Part shown: positions 34,034-43,194 of the stretch, piece by piece
Layout: each line of letters opens with the position of its first letter
Numbering within the stretch: the stretch's first letter is position 1
Source of the DNA: an uncultured Faecalibacterium sp.
GTDB lineage: Bacteria; Bacillota; Clostridia; Oscillospirales; Ruminococcaceae
Direction of reading: 5' to 3'
Length of the DNA stretch: 63,832 nucleotides
NCBI GenBank assembly: GCA_934518555.1
Contig: CAKSXW010000003.1
Coordinates: forward strand, 1-63,832
Notes under the pieces: generated by a model
Databases searched by the model: none
The model's input: the letters and a program-made list of their open reading frames with translations, nothing else
What the model was told of the DNA's origin: nothing
Position numbers and translations under genes: made by a program

Positions 34034-34042
34034 ATTATAGCA
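34034..34042 (-). promoter_or_regulatory. Extended -10 promoter of gntR-pyrBI
   Basis: Minus strand TGCTATAAT. The 35 element is weak. The rest of the roughly 370-bp gap to the sugar transferase contains no gene. Confidence 0.55.
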
Positions 34043-34263
34043 TAAAACCACATTTAGAAAAGCGGCATTTATACTGGAATCTGACAAAAAGTACGATTTT
34101 ATTTTGGCGGCTCCGGCGGCTCGGCGGCCTGCTTTGCCAAGAGCCTCTGCCCACCCTGGGGGCAAATCCGGCGTGTCTGCGCCACAAAGCCCCTGCACTG
34201 GCTGCCCAAGGACTCTGAATGGCCCAAAATGGAAAAAATTCAGCCTCCTTGCCGGGAATGCGA

Positions 34264-34292
34264 TTGCAAAAAACAGCCCATGCTGGTATACT
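34264..34292 (+). promoter_or_regulatory. Promoter of the sugar transferase gene
   Basis: TTGCAA (34264-34269), 17-bp spacer, TATACT (34287-34292) with extended TGG. Confidence 0.75.
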
Positions 34293-34325
34293 GAGACGGA
34301 ATCGTGAAAAAACGGAGGGATCCTT

Positions 34326-34952
34326 GTGTATCGAAAAGCCATCAAACGTCTGCTGGCCATCGTGCTGTCTTTGTGCGGCATGATCTGCCTGTCCTGGCTG
34401 TTTTTGATCCTGGCTGCGGCCATCAAGCTGGACTCGCCGGGGCCGGTGTTTTTCCGGCAGAAGCGAGTGGGCATCGGCAAGCGGCATTTTGACATCTTAA
34501 AGTTCCGCACCATGCGGGTGGACACCCCCCACGATATGCCCACCCACCTGCTCCAGGACCCGGACCAGTATATCACCCGGATGGGCCATTTTCTGCGAAA
34601 GACCAGCCTGGACGAGCTGCCTCAGCTGTGGAACATCTTTGTGGGCGATATGGCAGTCATCGGCCCTCGTCCGGCCCTGTGGAACCAGTACGACCTGCTG
34701 GCGGAACGGGATAAATACGGTGCCAACGATGTGCGCCCGGGCCTGACAGGCTGGGCCCAGATCCATGGCCGGGACGAGCTGGAGATCGCTGAAAAGGCCA
34801 AGCTGGACGGCTGGTATGTGGAGCACCTGAGCTTTGGGCTGGACGTGAAGTGCTTTTTTGGCACCATCGCCGCTGTGCTCAAGCACGACGGTGTGGTGGA
34901 AGGGGGCACCGGCACCCTCCACGAGGAGGCCCGGCAACAGCAGGACCGCTGA
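34326..34952 (+). CDS. Undecaprenyl-phosphate sugar-1-phosphate transferase
   Basis: A 208-residue bacterial sugar transferase (WcaJ/PglC type): one N-terminal hydrophobic segment (residues about 8-32), SPGPVFFRQKRVG, FRTMR, RKTSLDELPQLWN, GPRPALWNQY, VRPGLTGWAQI. It loads the first sugar phosphate on undecaprenyl phosphate for surface glycan or glycoprotein assembly. GTG start with GGAGGGA upstream. No further glycan cluster is adjacent. Confidence 0.92.
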   Translation: MYRKAIKRLLAIVLSLCGMICLSWLFLILAAAIKLDSPGPVFFRQKRVGIGKRHFDILKFRTMRVDTPHDMPTHLLQDPDQYITRMGHFLRKTSLDELPQLWNIFVGDMAVIGPRPALWNQYDLLAERDKYGANDVRPGLTGWAQIHGRDELEIAEKAKLDGWYVEHLSFGLDVKCFFGTIAAVLKHDGVVEGGTGTLHEEARQQQDR

Positions 34953-34966
34953 AATCGTCATTTCTC

Positions 34967-34994
34967 TTGATTTATCCCCTGAAAAGCGTATAAT
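34967..34994 (+). promoter_or_regulatory. Promoter of aspS2
   Basis: TTGATT (34967-34972), 16-bp spacer, TATAAT (34989-34994). No T-box leader. Confidence 0.7.
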
Positions 34995-35030
34995 AAAAAA
35001 GTACACAAGACGTCAAAGGAGGATTCCTAC

Positions 35031-36365
35031 ATGGAACGCACCTATATCAATGAGGCCCAAAAGGCCATCGGCGGCACGGTGAAGGTGCAGGGCTTTATCG
35101 AGAACCTGCGAAACAGCAAGTATATGGCCTTTATCGTGCTGAAGGATATTACCGGCAAGCTGCAGATCACGGTGGAAAAGGCTGACCACCCGGAGCTGGT
35201 GGACACCATCGATCAGCTGACCCCGGATTCCGTCATCACCGTCACCGGCAAGGTCATGGAGAACGATTACGTCAAGATGGGCGGCGTGGAGATGATCCCC
35301 CAGGCCATCCAGGTGGAGAGCATTGCCGACGCTCTGCCCATCGTCCGCAAGGAGATCGCTGCCACCAAGAAAAAGAAGGCTGTGGAGCGTTCCAGCATCG
35401 ACCAGCGCATCGACTACCGCTGGATCGATCTGCGTACCGACGAGAACCAGCTGATGTTCAAGGCCCAGAGCTGCTTTGTCAACGCGATGCGGAAGTTCCT
35501 GCTGGACCGGGACTTTATCGAGATCCACACCCCCAAGCTCATCGCTGCTGCCAGCGAGAGCGGCTCTGAGGTGTTCAAGGTAGACTACTTTGACCGCAAC
35601 GCCTACCTGGCCCAGAGCCCCCAGTTCTACAAGCAGATGGCCATGGCCGCTGGTTTTGAGCGTATCTTCGAGACCGGCCCTGTGTTCCGTGCTGAAAAGA
35701 GCTACACCAACAAGCACGCCACCGAGTTCTCCGGCTTTGACCTGGAGTTCAGCTACATCACCTCCTTCCGGGACGTGATGAAGATGGAGGAGGAGCTGCT
35801 GACTGCAGGCCTCCAGGCTGTGAAGGACGCCTACGGCGACCAGATCCAGGAGCTGTTCGGTCAGGAAGTCATCGTACCCACCACTCCCTTCCCGGTGGTG
35901 ACCCTGGCAGACCTGTACAAGGGCCTGGAGGAGGACTTCGGCTACACGGTGGACGACAGCGAAAAGGGCGACCTGACCACCGAGGCCGAGCGTCTCAGCT
36001 ACGAATGGGTGAAGAAGCACTACAACCACGAGTTCCTGTTCATCACCGATTACTCTGCCGAGAAGCGTGCCTTCTACCATATGCGTGACGAGAACGGCGT
36101 GCCCCAGGGCTACGACCTGGTGTGGCGTGGTGTGGAGATCACCACCGGTGCCCAGCGTGAGCACCGCTACGACGTGCTGAAGAAGCAGGCAGAGGAAAAG
36201 GGCCTGGCCGAGGACGTTAAGTTCTACCTGGAGTTCTTCCAGTACGGCTGTCCTCCCCACGGCGGCTTTGGCCTGGGCATCGACCGCCTGACCATGCTGC
36301 TCTGCGGCCTCAGCATCAAGGACGCTGAGTTCCTGTTCCGTGGCCCCAACCGCCTGACCCCGTAA
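35031..36365 (+). CDS. aspS: Aspartyl-tRNA synthetase, archaeal type (AspS2; probably Asp-tRNA(Asn) forming)
   Basis: A 444-residue class IIb synthetase: OB-fold anticodon domain first (VKVQGFIENLRNSKYMAFIVL), then the catalytic core with motif 2 GPVFRAEKSYTNKHATEF and motif 3 GFGLGIDRLTMLL. It is far shorter than bacterial AspRS (about 590) because it lacks the GAD insertion, so it is the archaeal-type AspS2. In Clostridia this form often charges tRNA(Asn) with Asp for later amidation. GGAGG precedes the ATG. Confidence 0.92.
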   Translation: MERTYINEAQKAIGGTVKVQGFIENLRNSKYMAFIVLKDITGKLQITVEKADHPELVDTIDQLTPDSVITVTGKVMENDYVKMGGVEMIPQAIQVESIADALPIVRKEIAATKKKKAVERSSIDQRIDYRWIDLRTDENQLMFKAQSCFVNAMRKFLLDRDFIEIHTPKLIAAASESGSEVFKVDYFDRNAYLAQSPQFYKQMAMAAGFERIFETGPVFRAEKSYTNKHATEFSGFDLEFSYITSFRDVMKMEEELLTAGLQAVKDAYGDQIQELFGQEVIVPTTPFPVVTLADLYKGLEEDFGYTVDDSEKGDLTTEAERLSYEWVKKHYNHEFLFITDYSAEKRAFYHMRDENGVPQGYDLVWRGVEITTGAQREHRYDVLKKQAEEKGLAEDVKFYLEFFQYGCPPHGGFGLGIDRLTMLLCGLSIKDAEFLFRGPNRLTP

Positions 36366-36383
36366 GTTTATAAGGACCCTGCA

Positions 36384-36422
36384 GGGAGCTGCTGTACAGT
36401 TTGTACGGCGGCTCCCTTTTTT
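36384..36422 (+). terminator. Terminator of aspS2
   Basis: GGGAGC-GC-GTAC stem with a T run after GCTCCC. Confidence 0.88.
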
Positions 36423-36488
36423 GCAGAAGAATTTGAAATGGCTCCGCTTTGCTCTGCCATCCTTAGCGGAAATATGGTTTTATATTTT

Positions 36489-36522
36489 GGCCCCCGGAGC
36501 GTCTGCGGACGCTCCGGGGGCC
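36489..36522. repeat. Long perfect hairpin, 15-bp stem
   Basis: GGCCCCCGGAGCGTC pairs with GACGCTCCGGGGGCC around a TGCG loop. Flanked by ATTTT on the right and TTTTGG on the left. Could be a second terminator or part of a repeat. No gene is present in 36423-36603. Confidence 0.6.
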
Positions 36523-36603
36523 ATTTTCACAGATGGGCTGTAAGGGAAAACGGCATCTGTGCGGCTGCCTCCTTTTTGCAGATGTGGTTCCTTTAGCTGG
36601 CTC

Positions 36604-36731
36604 GCCCTCTCAGTCATCGCTATGCGATGCCAGCTCCCCCAAAGTGGGAGCCCTTGGCAGTCCACGCAAAGGTTGTCGCTTTGCCAGGGCTTCTCCCTTT
36701 GGGCGAGGTGTCACCAGCCTCAGCAGAGGGC
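36604..36731. mobile_element. MITE-like palindromic repeat, copy 1
   Basis: Left end GCCCTCTCAGTCATCGC, inner CCAGCTCCCCCAAAGTGGG, then GGCGAGGTGTCACC and right end AGCAGAGGGC. The ends form short inverted repeats, and the same order of blocks recurs at 54313-54449. No transposase is encoded. This family of CTCAGTCA...AGCTCCCCCAA elements is common in gut Oscillospiraceae. Confidence 0.7.
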
Positions 36732-36749
36732 ATTCTGAACCGCCCCGGC

Positions 36750-36776
36750 ATAATGGGCGGCCCCTTTTCATACGAT
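36750..36776 (+). promoter_or_regulatory. Candidate sigma E promoter of spoIVA
   Basis: ATAATG (36750-36755), 13-bp spacer, CATACGAT (36769-36776), one mismatch from the sigma E -10 consensus. It lies just beyond the MITE-like repeat. Confidence 0.45.
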
Positions 36777-36835
36777 ACAACGAGCGGACCGGCCATTGTC
36801 CGGTGCATAGCGCAAAGGGGAAGGGGAGTGCAGGT

Positions 36836-38323
36836 TTGGACAAACAAGAACAACAGGGCATCTGCCGTGAGATCGGCGCACGCACCGGCGGAGACATCTA
36901 TATTGGGGTGGTGGGCCCGGTGCGGAGCGGTAAATCCACCTTTATCAAGGGCTTTATGGAGCAGCTGGTGCTGCCTGCCATGGCTCCGGCCGCCAGGGCC
37001 CGGGCCCGGGACGAGCTGCCCCAGTCGGCGGCAGGCCGCACCATCATGACCACCGAGCCAAAGTTCATCCCGGAGGCAGCGGTGCCTCTGGAGCTGGAAG
37101 GCGGCGGAGCCTGCCGGGTGCGGCTGGTGGACTGTGTGGGCTACATGGTGGAGGGGGCCATGGGCCATGAGGAAAACGACCGCCCCCGGATGGTCAAAAG
37201 TCCCTGGTTCCAGGAGGAGATCCCCTTTGACCAGGCTGCCGAGACCGGTACCCAAAAGGTGATCCGGGACCACTCCACCATCGGCATCGTCATCACCACC
37301 GACGGCACCGTCAGCGATATCCCTCGGGAGGGCTACGCCAAGGCGGAAGGCCGGGTCATCCAGGAATTGGAGGCCCTGGGCAAGCCCTACCTGATCCTCC
37401 TCAACAGCACCCGGCCCCAGGCCCCGGAGACATTGCAGCTGGCCCAGGGCATGGCCCGGGACTACCATCATGCCGTTCTGCCTGTCAGCTGTGTGGACCT
37501 GGACGCCGACGCCTTCAGCCAGCTTTTGCGGCAGGTGCTGTACGAGTTCCCGGTACGGGAGCTGGACCTGGCTTTGCCCCGGTGGATCAACCGCCTGGAG
37601 CCCGGCCACTGGCTCCAGACCCAGGTGTACACTGCGGCCCTGGAGCTGGCAGACCGTATTGCCTGCATGAAGGATGTGCCCACCGCCGCCGACGCCCCGG
37701 TGCTGGTCTGCGATGCGGTGCAGCGGTCGGCAGTCACCGGCATGGACCTGGCCCAGGGCAGCGTAAAGGTCCAGGTGGAGCTGAAACCGGAGGTCTTTTA
37801 CCAGGTGCTCAGCGAGCAGACGGGCCTGGAGATCGGGGACGAGGCCGGGCTCATGCCCTGCATCCTGGAGCTGGCCCAGGCCAAGCGTGCCTACGAGAAG
37901 GTCCGCAGTGCCCTGGAACAGGTGGAGGCCACAGGCTACGGCATCGTTATGCCCTCCATCGGGGAGCTGCAGCTGGAGCAGCCGGAGATCGTGCAGCAAG
38001 GGGGCCGCTACGGCGTCCGGCTGGAAGCCTGCGCCCCCTCCATCCACATGATGAAGGCCACCATCCACACCGAGATCAGCCCCATCGTGGGCACCGAAAA
38101 GCAGAGCCAGGACCTGGTCCGGGGCCTGCTGGCAGATTTTCAGGATGACCCGGTAAAGCTGTGGCAGTCCAACATCTTTGGCAAAAGCCTCCACGAGCTG
38201 GTAAACGAGGGGCTGCAAAACAAGCTGCTGCACATCCCCCAGGAGGCCCGGACCCAGCTCCAGGGTACCCTGGAAAAGGTCATCAACGAGGGCTGCACCG
38301 GCCTGATCTGCATCCTGCTGTAA
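36836..38323 (+). CDS. spoIVA: Spore coat morphogenetic ATPase SpoIVA
   Basis: A 495-residue SpoIVA (492 in Bacillus). Near the N-terminus ARTGGDIYIGVVGPVRSGKS holds the Walker A of this translation-factor-like ATPase; STIGIVITTDGTVSDIPREG and the very conserved C-terminal half follow. It polymerises on the forespore surface to base the coat. TTG 36836 is chosen because GGGGAG precedes it by seven bases and the length then matches. The open frame to 36533 is repeat DNA. Confidence 0.95.
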   Translation: MDKQEQQGICREIGARTGGDIYIGVVGPVRSGKSTFIKGFMEQLVLPAMAPAARARARDELPQSAAGRTIMTTEPKFIPEAAVPLELEGGGACRVRLVDCVGYMVEGAMGHEENDRPRMVKSPWFQEEIPFDQAAETGTQKVIRDHSTIGIVITTDGTVSDIPREGYAKAEGRVIQELEALGKPYLILLNSTRPQAPETLQLAQGMARDYHHAVLPVSCVDLDADAFSQLLRQVLYEFPVRELDLALPRWINRLEPGHWLQTQVYTAALELADRIACMKDVPTAADAPVLVCDAVQRSAVTGMDLAQGSVKVQVELKPEVFYQVLSEQTGLEIGDEAGLMPCILELAQAKRAYEKVRSALEQVEATGYGIVMPSIGELQLEQPEIVQQGGRYGVRLEACAPSIHMMKATIHTEISPIVGTEKQSQDLVRGLLADFQDDPVKLWQSNIFGKSLHELVNEGLQNKLLHIPQEARTQLQGTLEKVINEGCTGLICILL

Positions 38324-38330
38324 CAAAAAA

Positions 38331-38376
38331 GATCGCCTGCCGAAGGGGAAAGCCCCAACGGCAGGCGATCGGTTTT
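38331..38376. terminator. Bidirectional terminator
   Basis: GATCGCCTGCCG pairs with CGGCAGGCGATC; T runs on both strands. Confidence 0.88.
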
Positions 38377-38921
38377 TATTCTTCGGTCAGTTTATTGATC
38401 AGCAGTTGGTAGATCTCGTTGCCCTTCAGGATAAACTGTTTTTTTACCAGCTCCGCAGTCAGCCGGTCCGGGGTGCCCAGGTCCAGGCAGAACAGGTTCT
38501 GGTCCAGGCCCTTTACCGTGCAGCGGATGCTGCAATGACCGTCCGGCCCTTCGGTGATGCTGGCACTGTACTTGGCCTCCTTGCGGGCCCAGGTCTGGCA
38601 GCGCAGCACTGCTGCCACCGCACGCTCCCGGACACTGCGGGGCAGGTCGTAGGCCAGCTCCTGGGCCACCTTGCGGCCCTTGTCCGTAATGGTATACACG
38701 TTGTCCTGCACGGTGACTAGCTGCTGGCGCAGGATGTCGTCCAGGCAGGAGCCGATCTCAAAATAGTTCACCAGGGCTTCTTCCACCAGGGCATTTTCGA
38801 TCTCCTGACGGGCAATGGGCCCGGCGTTTTTTACCAGGTAGCACAGCAGCAGCCGGATCTCGGTGCTGCTGGTCAGCCCACCGGGGCGTACACCGGCGGT
38901 AAAAGCATCATTTGCGCTCAT
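38376..38921 (-). CDS. DUF4364 family protein
   Basis: A 181-residue protein: LTSSTEIRLLLCYLVKN at about 15-31 and a winged-helix-like region (YTITDKGRKVAQELAYDLP) that is standard for DUF4364, thought to be DNA-binding. Start uncertain: ATG 38921 fits the family, but ATG 38933 abuts AAAGGGG. It follows the S1-domain gene by about 50 bases and is convergent with spoIVA. Confidence 0.82.
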   Translation of the reverse strand: MSANDAFTAGVRPGGLTSSTEIRLLLCYLVKNAGPIARQEIENALVEEALVNYFEIGSCLDDILRQQLVTVQDNVYTITDKGRKVAQELAYDLPRSVRERAVAAVLRCQTWARKEAKYSASITEGPDGHCSIRCTVKGLDQNLFCLDLGTPDRLTAELVKKQFILKGNEIYQLLINKLTEE

Positions 38922-38974
38922 GGTTCCACACATCCCCTTTGCATCTTCAACGTTCCCCTCTAGTATAAAGGGTT

Positions 38975-39910
38975 TCACGCCGGATTGCAAGCCGTGGCGG
39001 CAAAATCCGTCTCAATGCGCTTGGGGCTTTCCGGGGTGGAGTAGACCCAGCGGTCCAGGTGGCCTTCGGTGATAAAATACCGCAGCTCAAACCGATGCCG
39101 CTGGCCCAGCCCCCGGTTCACGATCACCAGTTTGATCTTCATTTTCTCCGGCAGGATGTTCTTGATGTAAACGCTCACTGCCTGCCCCGGGGTCAGCTGG
39201 GCACAGCTCTCTGCCAGCCCGGCCAGGTTGGGGGCGATCTCAATAAAGGTGCCGTATTCCTCCACGCTCCGCACAATGCCCACCACTGTTTCGCCTACGG
39301 TAAAGTGGGCGGCGTTCTCCGCCCAGGTGCCCAGCAGCTCCCGGATGGTCAGCACAAAGCGGCCCTGGTCGTCCCGGTTCTTCAGCACGCAAAGGATCTG
39401 CTGCCCCACGCTGACCCGGTCCGCAGGGGAGGCGATGCGGCTCACGGACATACAGTCGATGGGCAGCAGGGCACTGATGCCGCAGCCTACGTCGCAAAAG
39501 GCCCCAAAAGGCTCAATGTGGGTCACGGTGCAGGGCAGGATGTCCCCGGGGGCCAGGGTATCCAGGTACTCGGCCTTGCACATCCGCTGGGCCTGAGCCC
39601 GGGACAGCCGATAGAAGGGCTGCCCCTTTTCGTCGGTGTCCAGCCCCTCAATGATAAAACAGGTGGGCCGCCCCACCCGGGTCAGTACGGCAATATCCCG
39701 CACGGTGCCTGCCTCGGCCCCGTCGGCGCACTGGGCAAAGGGCATCACAGCCCGGGTGCCCCCCAGGTCGAACCGCAGCTGCCGCTGGGTGTCAAAGGCC
39801 AGGGCCGTGGCCTGCAAAATCTCCCGGTTGGCCATGGCTGCACGCAGCTCCCCGGGGGTCAGGTGTGCGGCAGAGCGGTAGTTCAGTTCGGTACGGTAAC
39901 TTTGCATCAT
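38975..39910 (-). CDS. S1 RNA-binding domain protein
   Basis: A 311-residue protein with two S1 domains: one near GDILPCTVTHIEPFGAFCDV and one near VGIVRSVEEYGTFIEI. Shorter than ribosomal S1; this type occurs as an extra S1-like protein in Clostridia. Likely binds RNA or the ribosome; role unknown. AGAGGAA precedes the ATG pair. Cotranscribed with the DUF4364 gene. Confidence 0.82.
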   Translation of the reverse strand: MMQSYRTELNYRSAAHLTPGELRAAMANREILQATALAFDTQRQLRFDLGGTRAVMPFAQCADGAEAGTVRDIAVLTRVGRPTCFIIEGLDTDEKGQPFYRLSRAQAQRMCKAEYLDTLAPGDILPCTVTHIEPFGAFCDVGCGISALLPIDCMSVSRIASPADRVSVGQQILCVLKNRDDQGRFVLTIRELLGTWAENAAHFTVGETVVGIVRSVEEYGTFIEIAPNLAGLAESCAQLTPGQAVSVYIKNILPEKMKIKLVIVNRGLGQRHRFELRYFITEGHLDRWVYSTPESPKRIETDFAATACNPA

Positions 39911-40011
39911 GTTTCATTCCTCTTTCTCTCTGTTTTTGGGCCGTGCCCGGCGCCGGAACCCGGCAGGCAGGCTCGTCTGTTTCAAACCTATGCGTTCGCC
40001 CCGTCCGATAT

Positions 40012-40040
40012 TTGCATTTTGAGGGCGTTTGCATTATACT
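40012..40040 (+). promoter_or_regulatory. Promoter of the DUF951-prfA operon
   Basis: TTGCAT (40012-40017), 17-bp spacer, TATACT (40035-40040). Confidence 0.75.
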
Positions 40041-40128
40041 ATATCTGTGTGTGCGGCAGGGCCTTTCCAGGGCCCGTGCCCCACCGCCAGGACCGGCCTG
40101 CGAGGACCGGCAGAAGGGAGCGAATGCT

Positions 40129-40350
40129 ATGGACATCGCTGTGGGAGATACCATCCTCACCCGTAAAAAGCACCCCTGTGGGGCTTCCAGCTTTGAGGTG
40201 CTGCGTGTGGGCATGGATTTCAAGATCCGCTGCACCGGCTGTGGGCGTGAAGTAATGCTGCCCCGGGCAAAGATCGAAAAAAACATCAAAAAAGTCATCA
40301 AACCTGCAGAGGCCTCCGGCGCTGCAGAGTCTGCAACCCAGCAGTCGTAA
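40129..40350 (+). CDS. DUF951 family protein
   Basis: A 73-residue protein: VGDTILTRKKHPCGASSFEV, then GMDFKIRCTGCGREVMLPR, the standard DUF951 sequence with three Cys that may hold zinc. Function unknown; widespread in Firmicutes. GAAGGGAG precedes the ATG by seven bases. prfA follows 15 bases downstream. Confidence 0.88.
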   Translation: MDIAVGDTILTRKKHPCGASSFEVLRVGMDFKIRCTGCGREVMLPRAKIEKNIKKVIKPAEASGAAESATQQS

Positions 40351-40365
40351 GGAGTACCCCAGAAT

Positions 40366-41466
40366 ATGCCCGATCTGTATGCACAAATGGACGCCGTGTG
40401 CCATCGGTTTGAAGAACTTTCCATCCGCCTGAACCAGCCCGACACCGCCGCCGACCCGGGGTTATTCCGCAAGCTGATGCAGGAATACCACCAGGCCCAG
40501 CCGGTGGTCCAGGCCTACCAGGACTGGCAGACCGCCCGGGACCACCTGGCCCAGGCAAAAGCTCTGCTGGAGGAGGAACTCCCGGATCCGGACTTCAAAC
40601 AGATGGTACAGCAGGAAATCAGCGAAAAAAGTCAAGATGTGGAAAAGCTGGAAAATAATCTCAAGATTCTGCTGCTGCCCAAGGACGTCAACGATGGCAA
40701 AAACGTCATCATGGAGATCCGGGGCGGTGCAGGCGGCGAGGAGGCTGCCCTCTTTGCCCACAGCCTGCTGCGGATGTACACCATGTATGTGCAAAGCCGG
40801 GGCTGGGGCCTGGAGATGCTGAACCTCAACGAAACCGAGCTGGGGGGCGTGAAAGAGGCCGTCTTCTCGGTGGATGGGGCAGGGGCCTACAACCGCCTCA
40901 AGTACGAGAGCGGTGTGCACCGGGTCCAGCGTGTGCCGGAAACCGAGACCCAGGGCCGCATCCACACCTCCACCGCTACGGTGGCAGTGATGCCCCAGGC
41001 AGAGGAAGTGGACTTTGCCCTGGACCCCAAGGACCTGCGGATCGACACCTTCCGCTCCAGCGGAGCCGGCGGCCAGCACATCAACAAAACCTCCAGTGCC
41101 ATCCGGGTCACCCACATCCCCACTGGCACGGTGGTGGAATGCCAGAACGAGCGCAGCCAGTTCCAGAACAAGGATAAGGCCCTGGAGATCCTCCGGAGCC
41201 GTCTGCTGGCCCAAAAGCAGAAGGAACAGCAGGACGCCATCAACGCCAACCGCCAGGGGCAGGTGGGCACCGGAGACCGCAGCGAGAAGATCCGCACCTA
41301 CAACTTTCCCCAGGATCGGTGCACAGACCACCGCATCGGCCTGACCGTCCACAACCTGGCCAAGATCATGGACGGCAACCTGGACGAGGTGATAGACGCC
41401 CTGGCTACCCGGGAGCAGACTGAAAAGCTGCAGCGGCTCAATGAAGCATCCACCGGAAAGAGCTAA
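40366..41466 (+). CDS. prfA: Peptide chain release factor 1
   Basis: A 366-residue RF1. The GGQ loop is in GAGGQHINKTSSAIRVTH and the anticodon-like PxT region is PETETQGRIHTSTA-adjacent (residues about 180-195). It reads UAA and UAG. AAGGAG precedes the ATG. The following 85 bases are unusually A-rich, then tsaC starts; the two may be cotranscribed. Confidence 0.97.
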   Translation: MPDLYAQMDAVCHRFEELSIRLNQPDTAADPGLFRKLMQEYHQAQPVVQAYQDWQTARDHLAQAKALLEEELPDPDFKQMVQQEISEKSQDVEKLENNLKILLLPKDVNDGKNVIMEIRGGAGGEEAALFAHSLLRMYTMYVQSRGWGLEMLNLNETELGGVKEAVFSVDGAGAYNRLKYESGVHRVQRVPETETQGRIHTSTATVAVMPQAEEVDFALDPKDLRIDTFRSSGAGGQHINKTSSAIRVTHIPTGTVVECQNERSQFQNKDKALEILRSRLLAQKQKEQQDAINANRQGQVGTGDRSEKIRTYNFPQDRCTDHRIGLTVHNLAKIMDGNLDEVIDALATREQTEKLQRLNEASTGKS

Positions 41467-41551
41467 AAATCAAAATTAAAAAGAAACGAAGCAACGAAGT
41501 AAAAACCTGCAAAGCAAACTTGCTTTACAGATAGAAAGAACGATAAAGCGT

Positions 41552-42580
41552 ATGAAAATCAATACACAACTTCTTCCGGCTGATCAGGCCGAAAGCATTG
41601 CAAAGGCCGCAGAACTGCTGCGTGCCGGGGAGCTGGTGGCCCTGCCCACCGAGACGGTGTACGGCATTGCCGCCGACGCCCGTAACGGCGAGGCCGTCAA
41701 AAAGATCTTTGTGGCCAAGGGCCGCCCCCAGGATAACCCCCTCATCGTCCACGTTACCGGCCCCGAGATGCTGCCGGGTCTGGTGAGCCAGGTGCCGGAA
41801 CGGGCCCAGCTGCTGATGGCAGCCTTCTGCCCCGGCCCCTTGACTATCATTATGCCCCGGGGCCCGGAGGTGGCAGCCGAGTGCTGTGCCGGGCTGGACA
41901 CCGTGGGCATCCGGATGCCCAGCCACCCGGTGGCTCGGGCCGTCATTGAAAAAAGCGGCTGCGCTTTTGCGGCCCCCAGTGCCAACCTGTCCGGCAAGCC
42001 CAGCCCCACCAACGCCCAGGACGTGTTCACCGACATGGAGGGCCGTCTGCCTTTGATCCTGGACGGCGGCGAGTGCGACGTGGGAGTGGAGAGCACCGTG
42101 GTATCGGTGGTGGGGCCCAAGCCCACCCTGTTCCGCCCGGGCCACATCACCCTGGAGGACCTGGAACGGGCCCTGGGGGAGGAAGTGGAAGTCTCCCAGG
42201 CCATTCTGGAAAAGCTGCCGGAGGGTGCTGTGGTCCGCAGCCCCGGCATGAAGTACAAACACTACGCCCCCAAGGCCGACGTGACCCTGCTGAACGGCAC
42301 CTTTGAGCAGTTCAAGGCCTATGTGGAGGCCCACATGGACCAGAGCCCCAGCTGCCTGTGCTTTACCGGCGAGGCCGAAAAGCTGGGGGTGCCCTGTGTG
42401 GAGTATGGCCGGGAGGGGGACGGTGCCGACCAGGCAAAGCACATCTTCCGCTCCCTCCGTGCCCTGGATGAGCAGGGGGATGGGGTAGTCTACGCCCGCT
42501 GCCCCCAGAAGGACGGCCTCTCCATGGCAGTGTACAATCGTATGATTCGTGCCGCCGCCTTCCGGGTGATCGACCTATGA
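41552..42580 (+). CDS. tsaC: Threonylcarbamoyl-AMP synthase (Sua5 type)
   Basis: A 342-residue Sua5/YrdC: LLRAGELVALPTETVYGIAAD, KGRPQDNPLIVHV, SANLSGKPSPT, followed by the C-terminal Sua5 domain (SPGMKYKHYAPKADV). It makes the TC-AMP used in t6A modification of tRNAs that read ANN codons. Its last codon overlaps coaE (ATGA). Confidence 0.95.
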   Translation: MKINTQLLPADQAESIAKAAELLRAGELVALPTETVYGIAADARNGEAVKKIFVAKGRPQDNPLIVHVTGPEMLPGLVSQVPERAQLLMAAFCPGPLTIIMPRGPEVAAECCAGLDTVGIRMPSHPVARAVIEKSGCAFAAPSANLSGKPSPTNAQDVFTDMEGRLPLILDGGECDVGVESTVVSVVGPKPTLFRPGHITLEDLERALGEEVEVSQAILEKLPEGAVVRSPGMKYKHYAPKADVTLLNGTFEQFKAYVEAHMDQSPSCLCFTGEAEKLGVPCVEYGREGDGADQAKHIFRSLRALDEQGDGVVYARCPQKDGLSMAVYNRMIRAAAFRVIDL

Positions 42581-43194
42581 TCACCCTGGGCATCACAGGC
42601 CGCAGCGGCTGCGGCAAATCTACCGTTACAGCGGTGTTTTCGGCCAAGGGGGTGCCCCTTGCCGACGCCGATCAGATCAGCCGGGAGATCCTTTTGCCCG
42701 GCTCGCCCTTGCTGCCCCGGCTGGCACAGCGGTTCGGCAGCGATGTCCTGCGGCCCGACGGCACCCTGGACCGCCGCCTGCTGGCGGACCGGGCCTTTGC
42801 CACCCCGGAGGGTAAACTGGCCCTGGACCAGCTGACCCACCCGGAGATCGTGGCCCGGATCCAAGCTGCCAAACAGGCCGCCCAGGCCGCCGGAGCTCCG
42901 CTGTTCGTGGTGGACGGGGCGGTCATCGTGGGCACAGCCGCCCAGGCAGAGTGCGACCGGCTGTGTGTGGTTACGGCCCCCTTTGAGGTCAGTGTGGCTC
43001 GCATCGTGGCCCGGGACGGCATCTCCCCGGAGATGGCTGCTCGCCGCCTGCAGGCCCAGACCCCGGAGGCGGTGCTTACGGCCCAGGCCGACTATGTGCT
43101 GTGCAACGACGCAGACCTTGCTGTCCTGCAGGCTGCCGCCGCCAACCTCTGCAGGGACCTTCAGGCAGAAGGAGGTGCACCGGAACCGTTTTGA
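42577..43194 (+). CDS. coaE: Dephospho-CoA kinase
   Basis: A 205-residue CoaE: P-loop GITGRSGCGKSTVTAVF, DADQISREIL, LTHPEIV, and the lid region. Final step of coenzyme A synthesis. Overlaps tsaC by four bases and ends inside the TTGA overlap with the lytic transglycosylase gene. Confidence 0.95.
   Translation: MITLGITGRSGCGKSTVTAVFSAKGVPLADADQISREILLPGSPLLPRLAQRFGSDVLRPDGTLDRRLLADRAFATPEGKLALDQLTHPEIVARIQAAKQAAQAAGAPLFVVDGAVIVGTAAQAECDRLCVVTAPFEVSVARIVARDGISPEMAARRLQAQTPEAVLTAQADYVLCNDADLAVLQAAAANLCRDLQAEGGAPEPF

Noticed and set aside
36533..36835. N-terminal extension of spoIVA
   Set aside because: The extra 101 codons translate repeat DNA and lack conservation with the 492-residue family; TTG 36836 has a good ribosome-binding site.
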